Assembly (NCBI GenBank): GCA_040219295.1
Contig: JAVJST010000005.1
Span: forward strand, 186,001 to 250,000
Length of the DNA stretch: 64,000 bases
Direction: 5' to 3'
Source of the DNA: JAVJST01 sp040219295
Lineage (GTDB): Bacteria > Pseudomonadota > Alphaproteobacteria > Rhodospirillales > Casp-alpha2
The position numbers were made by a program, and so were the translations under genes. Positions 62,489 through 64,000 of this stretch are shown piece by piece (position 1 is the first letter of the stretch; every line of letters begins with the position of its first letter). The notes beneath the pieces are model-generated. The model worked only from the letters and a program-made list of their open reading frames with translations, did no database searches and was not told where the DNA came from.

Positions 62489-64000
62489 ATGAGCTCCAAG
62501 AACACATCCCTCATTACCGCGGCGTGGCCCGATCAGGCTTCGCTCAAGAACTGGGGCGACCTGCCGGAACCGACGCGCGGTACGGCGGGGCGAAACGTTG
62601 CCATAGACTGCGGCTGGGGACGCCTGATCTTCGGGCAGACCTTTGACACCGCCGGAGCGCTGGCCGAGACCCTGATGGCGGAGACCAGCGGCCGCCGAGA
62701 CGTCGCGTTCTACGTACGCGAACCCCACGTCGTGCTGGCGGCCGCGCCGCAGTCGCTGTTTCTCGATCCGTCACACACCTACCGGCGGACGCTAACCGAC
62801 TCCGTTCCTGAACCCGCGTGCCCGGACGGACTCTCGCTTCGACGAGCGCGCGCAGGCGACGCCCGACAGATCAATCGCCTCTACCGCGCCTGGATGATGG
62901 TATCTGTGCCTCCCGAATGGCTCGCCGCGATCGAAGCCGACGGCGCGTTGGACGTTCTCGTGGCCGAAGAACGCGGCGATGGCGGCGAGACCAGCATCGC
63001 CGGTGTCGTCATGGGCGTCGACCATGTGGCCGCATTCGACGATCCCGATAACGGTGCCAGTCTCTGGGCGCTCGCCGTGGACCCGCAGGCGGGCAGACCC
63101 GGCATTGGCCGGTTTCTGGTCGAAGCGCTCAGCGCCCGTTTCGCTGCCGCCGGTCGGGCCTTCATGGACCTGTCGGTCATGCATGACAACGAGGACGCCA
63201 TCCGGCTTTACGAACAGTTGGAGTTCGAACGCGTCCCGGTCTACGCAGTGAAACGCAAGAACCCAATCAACGAACGGCTGTTCGTCGGTCCGGGTGAGGA
63301 AAACGGGCTGAATATATACGCAGACCTGATTGTCCGCGAGGCCCGCCGCCGTGGCATCATGGTCGACATTGAGGATTCAGAAGCAGGGTTGATCCGGCTC
63401 AGCCACGGTGGCCGATCCATTGCCTGCCGCGAATCGCTCAGCGACCTCACATCGGCGGTGGCCCTGAGCCGATGCGACGACAAGGCGCTGACCCGCCGCC
63501 TGCTGGCTCGGGCCGGCCTCCAAGTTCCTGACCAGATGTCCGTCGGAGACGACCGTGACGGCGTTGCGGCATTCCTCGAGACCCATCGACGTGTCGTCGT
63601 CAAACCGGCACGCGGCGAGCAGGGACGGGGCGTGTTCGTCGATCTCCGTACCTTGGAGACCGTCGAAGGCGCCATCTCCGAAGCCCAGAGGCACTGCGAC
63701 CACGTAATCATTGAGCAGATGGTCGCAGGCGACGATCTCCGGGTCATCGTCATCGGCAACGAAGTCGTCGCCGCGGCGGTCCGCCGTCCGCCGGAAGTGC
63801 GGGGTGACGGACGGGTGACCATCCGTGATCTGATCGAGAAGCAGAGCCGGCGGCGTCAATCCGCGACCGATGGCGAGAGCAGTATTCCACTCGACGACGA
63901 AACCCGGCGTTGCGTCGCCGACGCAGGATACGACATGGAAGCGGTCCTCGACGACGGCGAGACACTTGTCGTGCGCAAGACCGCCAACCTGCACACCGGC
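62489..64000 (+). CDS. ngg: N-acetylglutaminylglutamine synthetase, 3' end cut off
   Basis: 504 codons are visible from ATG 62489 (GCGAAG upstream) and the frame runs off the right edge. A GNAT acetyltransferase domain (residues about 105-250, with LWALAVDPQAGRPGIGRFLVEAL) is followed by an ATP-grasp domain (KALTRRLLARAGLQVP, VVVKPARGEQGRGVFVD, VIIEQMVAGDDLRVIVIG). This acetyltransferase plus ATP-grasp fusion is the ngg enzyme that makes the compatible solute N-acetylglutaminylglutamine. It starts 16 bases after asnO. Confidence 0.92.
   Translation, partial: MSSKNTSLITAAWPDQASLKNWGDLPEPTRGTAGRNVAIDCGWGRLIFGQTFDTAGALAETLMAETSGRRDVAFYVREPHVVLAAAPQSLFLDPSHTYRRTLTDSVPEPACPDGLSLRRARAGDARQINRLYRAWMMVSVPPEWLAAIEADGALDVLVAEERGDGGETSIAGVVMGVDHVAAFDDPDNGASLWALAVDPQAGRPGIGRFLVEALSARFAAAGRAFMDLSVMHDNEDAIRLYEQLEFERVPVYAVKRKNPINERLFVGPGEENGLNIYADLIVREARRRGIMVDIEDSEAGLIRLSHGGRSIACRESLSDLTSAVALSRCDDKALTRRLLARAGLQVPDQMSVGDDRDGVAAFLETHRRVVVKPARGEQGRGVFVDLRTLETVEGAISEAQRHCDHVIIEQMVAGDDLRVIVIGNEVVAAAVRRPPEVRGDGRVTIRDLIEKQSRRRQSATDGESSIPLDDETRRCVADAGYDMEAVLDDGETLVVRKTANLHTG

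Overview
The window reads as chromosomal DNA of a high-GC alphaproteobacterium. The evidence is the regulatory PTS block (short HprK, RapZ, EIIA-Man, HPr, EI) next to a ChvG/ChvI two-component pair, an ATP-type PEP carboxykinase, alphaproteobacterial PAS and CbtAB families, and frequent GTG/TTG starts. A Na+/H+ antiporter, a bacterial voltage-gated sodium channel, a Na+/bicarbonate symporter-type permease and an N-acetylglutaminylglutamine (NAGGN) osmolyte locus point to a marine or salt-exposed lifestyle. I see no rRNA, tRNA, IS element, prophage or CRISPR array. Genus cannot be named from this evidence.

Layout. 1-4.5 kb: hybrid kinase (left edge cut), CACHE-like sensor, REC-only regulator, small membrane protein, CBS protein. 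4.6-12.2 kb (minus strand): EI, HPr, EIIA, RapZ, HprK, a drug/metabolite transporter, ChvG and ChvI. 12.3-16.1 kb: small HTH protein, then nhaA - BacNav channel - SbtA-like permease. 16.1-18.9 kb: divergent L,D-transpeptidase and M15-type peptidase. 19-23 kb: REC protein, YaiO-like barrel, HEAT protein and GT2 glycosyltransferase, probably an exopolysaccharide locus. 23.1-27.3 kb: Lrp/AsnC regulator, Rieske oxygenase, glyoxalase, cupin and glutamine-synthetase-like ligase. 27.3-31.4 kb: cytochromes b and c', copper chaperone, cobalamin riboswitch with cbtB-cbtA, RidA. 31.6-36 kb: HugZ-like protein, three REC-only regulators, pckA, GFA-family protein. 36.2-40.6 kb: ABC importer resembling 2-aminoethylphosphonate systems. 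40.6-43.5 kb: membrane proteins and ACR3. 43.5-49.1 kb: an exported CHAT-domain protein fused to a TRAP-type binding domain, between two predicted lipoproteins, one a calcineurin-like phosphoesterase. 49.4-54.4 kb: cupin, voltage-gated K+ channel, DUF423, C26 hydrolase, DMT transporter, ArsR with COG0701-type permease. 54.6-60.5 kb: XRE regulator, M20 peptidase, PAS protein, phosphatase, methyltransferase-like protein, a 2OG-Fe(II) oxygenase gene broken by an in-frame TAG, MarR. 60.7-64 kb: asnO and the start of ngg.

The strongest candidates for undescribed biology are the exported CHAT/TRAP fusion with its lipoprotein phosphoesterase partner, and the nhaA-BacNav-SbtA operon, in which Na+ export, gated Na+ entry and Na+-driven bicarbonate uptake appear to be transcribed together. 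Secondary candidates are the REC/YaiO/HEAT/GT2 locus, the Rieske/GS-like operon, and the K+ channel coupled to a gamma-glutamyl hydrolase.
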